Shown here piece by piece: positions 41,773 to 44,222 of a stretch of DNA of 44,222 bases (the stretch's first letter is position 1; each line of letters starts with the position of its first letter). This DNA comes from Nitrospira lenta. Its GTDB lineage: Bacteria; Nitrospirota; Nitrospiria; Nitrospirales; Nitrospiraceae. Position numbers and translations under genes: made by a program. The stretch covers positions 1 through 44,222 of the forward strand of contig CAMDPZ010000012.1 of the NCBI GenBank assembly GCA_945905765.1, given 5' to 3'. The notes beneath the pieces were generated by a model. It was not told where the DNA came from and made no database searches. It was given only the letters and a program-made list of their open reading frames with translations.

Positions 41773-44222
41773 CTACTGCCATGCGGCTGTGCACTGGCCC
41801 CCGGCGTCCTGCCATTGAGGCGCCCAGGCCAGCGCGACGAGCTTCACCGCGATATTGCTCTTGCTAGGCTTGAGAGAAACCGTCTCCAGCTTTTCAGTGG
41901 GTGGATCGATCGATGCGATCAATGCGTCTGTCTCCGCCTTGAACTGCGCTTCAAGCGCCGCAAGCTGCCGCTGCAGCGCCTCTTGATTCTCCTCAGCTTG
42001 CCCCACATCCTGCGATTCCTTGATCGCCCGTCCTGCCCCGCGGATCGCCGTCGTCGCCTTCCCGATCGTGCTCGCGCTAACCGCCTTCCGTCCCATGAGC
42101 GCGCCCAAAATCGTCGCGCCGAACGAAACCGCTGCCTGGAGCTGGCTGGTGCGAGACTCGATCTGCTGCCGCTCGACCATCTGCTGAGCCCGGCGGAGAC
42201 GGTCTTGGAGTGCCGTCATCTTCGGCGCGTACTTCTGTCTCAAACTTTCTAGTTGCGCGTCCCGCTGCTCCCGCCCGGACTGCTGGAGCCTGACGCGGAA
42301 ATCCCGCTCCGACTCGCCAGGCCTGGAAACCTCTTTCGTGCTAGGACTCCTCAACAGATCCACTTTCTCGTTGCGAAAGAGCCAGCCGGAAAAATCCTTC
42401 CCCCAGACCTCATAGCTCTTGGCCTTGCCTGCCGCCACAGGAAGAGCCGCAAACTGCGCGCCCTCCTCCGGCTCCTGCTCCAGATCCGACAGGACCAGCG
42501 CCGCCTCAACCGCATGGTCCCAATCCACCGGCACAGCTCCCGCTGCAATCGGAACGAGCACCGTGACATCCTGCGTCACATCCACACCAGCTTTGCTATC
42601 GAAGAACCGGACTTGCGCCCCCCCCAGCAACATCGGCTGATAGACCAATCGACTGCCGCCAGGCTGCGCGCCGCGAATGGGGATAAACTGTTGCGGCACA
42701 TCGGGAGGAAGCAGAGGGCGCTGGTTCAGGGATAGCGGGGTAGCGGGGTAACGAGATTGTGCACACTGCGGCGGCTGATACCCCTCGATCCCTTTACCCC
42801 TATACCCCAAGAGCTTCACTGGCTCCATGAGCGTCTTGATCTGCGTCCTCGTCAGAGGGCCGCGCAGATAGGACAGGGTCCAGCGTGACTGAAAAACCTC
42901 CGGCGCATCTTCATGCACATTATTTAAGAGAAAGACTCTGCTCCCCAGTCCCGCGAGAAGCTGCTCCATCTGTTGCTTGTCAAATTTCTTCCCGGAGCTG
43001 GCAGCAGCCCCTTCAAGTCCTTCCAAGACCCGCGCCTTGTCCCGCTCCGTTTGCAGCCGCCCGATGAACCACGTACCGGTGTTGGCCAGCCCCTTATAGT
43101 CCAAATCGACCGGGTTCTGCGTAGCCAGAACCACTCCCAAGCCATAGGCCCGCGCCTGCTTGAGGAGAGTCATCAAGGGCGCTTTCGACGGAGGATTCGC
43201 CACAGGCGGAAAGTAGCCGAAGATCTCATCCATATAGAGGATGGCGCGCAGGCTGGTCGTTCCTGATTGCCCCCTGATCCAGCCAAGGGTCTGGCTCAAA
43301 ATAAGAGTCACGAAAAACATCCGTTCCGCATCGCTCAAGTGGGCGATAGAGAAAATGGCGATCCTCGGTTTGCCAGACGGGCTATACAACATCTGCCCGA
43401 CATCCAGCGCTTCTCCTTCGAGCCAGGCGGAAAAACCAGGCGCAGCCAGCAGATTATTGAGCTGCATTGCCAAAGCGAACCGCTCCTTCGAGGGATAGAA
43501 CGAATCGAGGTCGAGCACTCCGACTTTCGACAGGGGCGGGGTCTGAATCTGCTGGATGAGCGAGGCCAGATCGAGGTCCTGCCCCTTCCGCCAGGCCTGG
43601 TCCAAAATCGTCGAGAGCAGGATATGTTCACGGCTCTTGATCGGGTCCGCATCAACTCCGATCAAGCCGAGCAAACTGGTCGTCGTGGTGCTCACCCGCT
43701 CGCGCAGCAGCTCGACATCGTCCAGAATTTCCTGAGCCGGCGCGGCAAACGACTTCAAGATAGAAACCGGCAGCCCCGCATTGCTGCCAGGCGTGTAGAC
43801 GACGAACTCGGCTGCATCTTTGAGCCTCTGAATCCGCTCGCCGCTTTGCCCCCACTCGTTCAAACCCTTCTTCCACCGCTCAGCCTGTTGGGCCGCAAAG
43901 TCTTCGGGGGAGAGGCCTTTCTTGCGGGCGTCGTCTTCATTGATCCAAGGCGCAAAATCTTCGCCGCGAAGCTGCGGAAATGTCAGCAGCAAATTCGCCA
44001 GATCCCCCTTGGGATCGATCACAATGGCGGGGATGCCGTCGATCGCCGCTTCTTCCAGGAGCCCGAGGCAGAGGCCGGTTTTGCCGCTGCCGGTCATCCC
44101 GACGCAGACTGCATGGGTCACCAGATCTTTCGAATCGTAGAGCAGCCAGCCCGGCTTCGGCTGCTTGGCCACCATGTCGTAGGGCCGCCCCAGATAGAAC
44201 ACGCCGAGCTTTTCGAAATCTT
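41773..44222 (-). CDS. HerA-like (DUF87-type) ATPase with C-terminal coiled coil (5' end beyond window)
   Basis: 815 codons are visible; the frame stays open to the right edge, so the true start lies outside. Walker A is GMTGSGKTGLCLG near the N-terminus, Walker B is RAILYMDEIFGYF, and the sensor/arginine-finger region is LATQNPVDLDYKGLAN. This resembles HerA/FtsK-type hexameric translocases. The C-terminal third has a long charged coiled coil broken by a Gly/Ala-rich hydrophobic segment (AAVSFGATILGALMGR). No NurA nuclease is visible next to it, so I do not assign DNA-end resection. Its substrate and location are unknown. Confidence 0.85.
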   Translation of the reverse strand, partial: DFEKLGVFYLGRPYDMVAKQPKPGWLLYDSKDLVTHAVCVGMTGSGKTGLCLGLLEEAAIDGIPAIVIDPKGDLANLLLTFPQLRGEDFAPWINEDDARKKGLSPEDFAAQQAERWKKGLNEWGQSGERIQRLKDAAEFVVYTPGSNAGLPVSILKSFAAPAQEILDDVELLRERVSTTTTSLLGLIGVDADPIKSREHILLSTILDQAWRKGQDLDLASLIQQIQTPPLSKVGVLDLDSFYPSKERFALAMQLNNLLAAPGFSAWLEGEALDVGQMLYSPSGKPRIAIFSIAHLSDAERMFFVTLILSQTLGWIRGQSGTTSLRAILYMDEIFGYFPPVANPPSKAPLMTLLKQARAYGLGVVLATQNPVDLDYKGLANTGTWFIGRLQTERDKARVLEGLEGAAASSGKKFDKQQMEQLLAGLGSRVFLLNNVHEDAPEVFQSRWTLSYLRGPLTRTQIKTLMEPVKLLGYRGKGIEGYQPPQCAQSRYPATPLSLNQRPLLPPDVPQQFIPIRGAQPGGSRLVYQPMLLGGAQVRFFDSKAGVDVTQDVTVLVPIAAGAVPVDWDHAVEAALVLSDLEQEPEEGAQFAALPVAAGKAKSYEVWGKDFSGWLFRNEKVDLLRSPSTKEVSRPGESERDFRVRLQQSGREQRDAQLESLRQKYAPKMTALQDRLRRAQQMVERQQIESRTSQLQAAVSFGATILGALMGRKAVSASTIGKATTAIRGAGRAIKESQDVGQAEENQEALQRQLAALEAQFKAETDALIASIDPPTEKLETVSLKPSKSNIAVKLVALAWAPQWQDAGGQCTAAWQ

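Overview
The window reads as chromosomal DNA of a GC-rich Gram-negative bacterium. It has a TonB/ExbB/ExbD outer-membrane uptake locus, a FadL-type porin, a complete 13-subunit complex I operon with fused NuoCD, and a LuxI/LuxR pair. From memory, this gene mix and the style of the intergenic repeats are most like Nitrospira (Nitrospirota). That assignment is inference and no marker RNA gene is present. I see no tRNA, rRNA, CRISPR array, transposase or prophage.

Layout. (1) 1-7.8 kb, minus strand: a partial TPR protein with its own promoter, then, read from 7.8 kb downwards, a small exported His/Cys-rich protein, TonB, a BNR-repeat (sialidase-like) exported protein with a CxCC motif, a TlpA/ResA-type thioredoxin, a second His/Cys-rich small protein, a TonB-dependent receptor, ExbB and ExbD. 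This looks like a self-contained TonB-powered import locus, and the Cys/His content suggests a metal cargo. (2) 7.9-10.6 kb: secA. (3) 10.9-27.3 kb, plus strand: a MidA/NDUFAF7-type methyltransferase followed by nuoA-B-CD-E-F-G-H-I-J-K-L-M-N. (4) 27.3-34.4 kb: a YihY/BrkB membrane protein, an M50 protease with CBS domains (minus), a polysaccharide deacetylase, a GNAT acetyltransferase, a VOC protein, a DapF homologue lacking both catalytic cysteines, and uvrC. (5) 34.5-41.0 kb: a FadL-family porin, a LuxR, a LuxI, two soluble NarL-type histidine kinases, a NarL-type response regulator and a receiver-like protein whose phospho-acceptor Asp is Asn. (6) 41.1-44.2 kb: a UPF0114 membrane protein and a partial HerA-like ATPase.

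Two signals stand out beyond the genes. First, nearly all long intercistronic gaps on the plus strand, including those inside the nuo operon, hold inverted-repeat (hairpin) elements. They fall into at least three architectures: arms built of degenerate 7-nt units, arms built of degenerate 9-nt units, and a conserved GC-rich core between arms that differ in sequence but stay complementary. Some overlap stop or start codons. A separate ~126-bp palindromic-ended repeat occurs twice. Second, a perfect 42-bp palindrome between luxI and the first histidine kinase has at its centre a 20-bp site matching the classical Vibrio fischeri lux box at 15 of 20 positions as I recall it. This points to autoinduction of luxI and possible quorum control of the kinase/regulator genes on the other side. 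A FadL-type porin divergent from luxR could plausibly serve uptake of a hydrophobic signal.

How the parts work together: MidA beside nuo fits its eukaryotic role, because NDUFAF7 methylates the NuoD-equivalent subunit during complex I assembly. The two kinases and the regulator form a translationally coupled signalling cluster next to the quorum-sensing genes. All assignments come from reading translated motifs; no database search was run.
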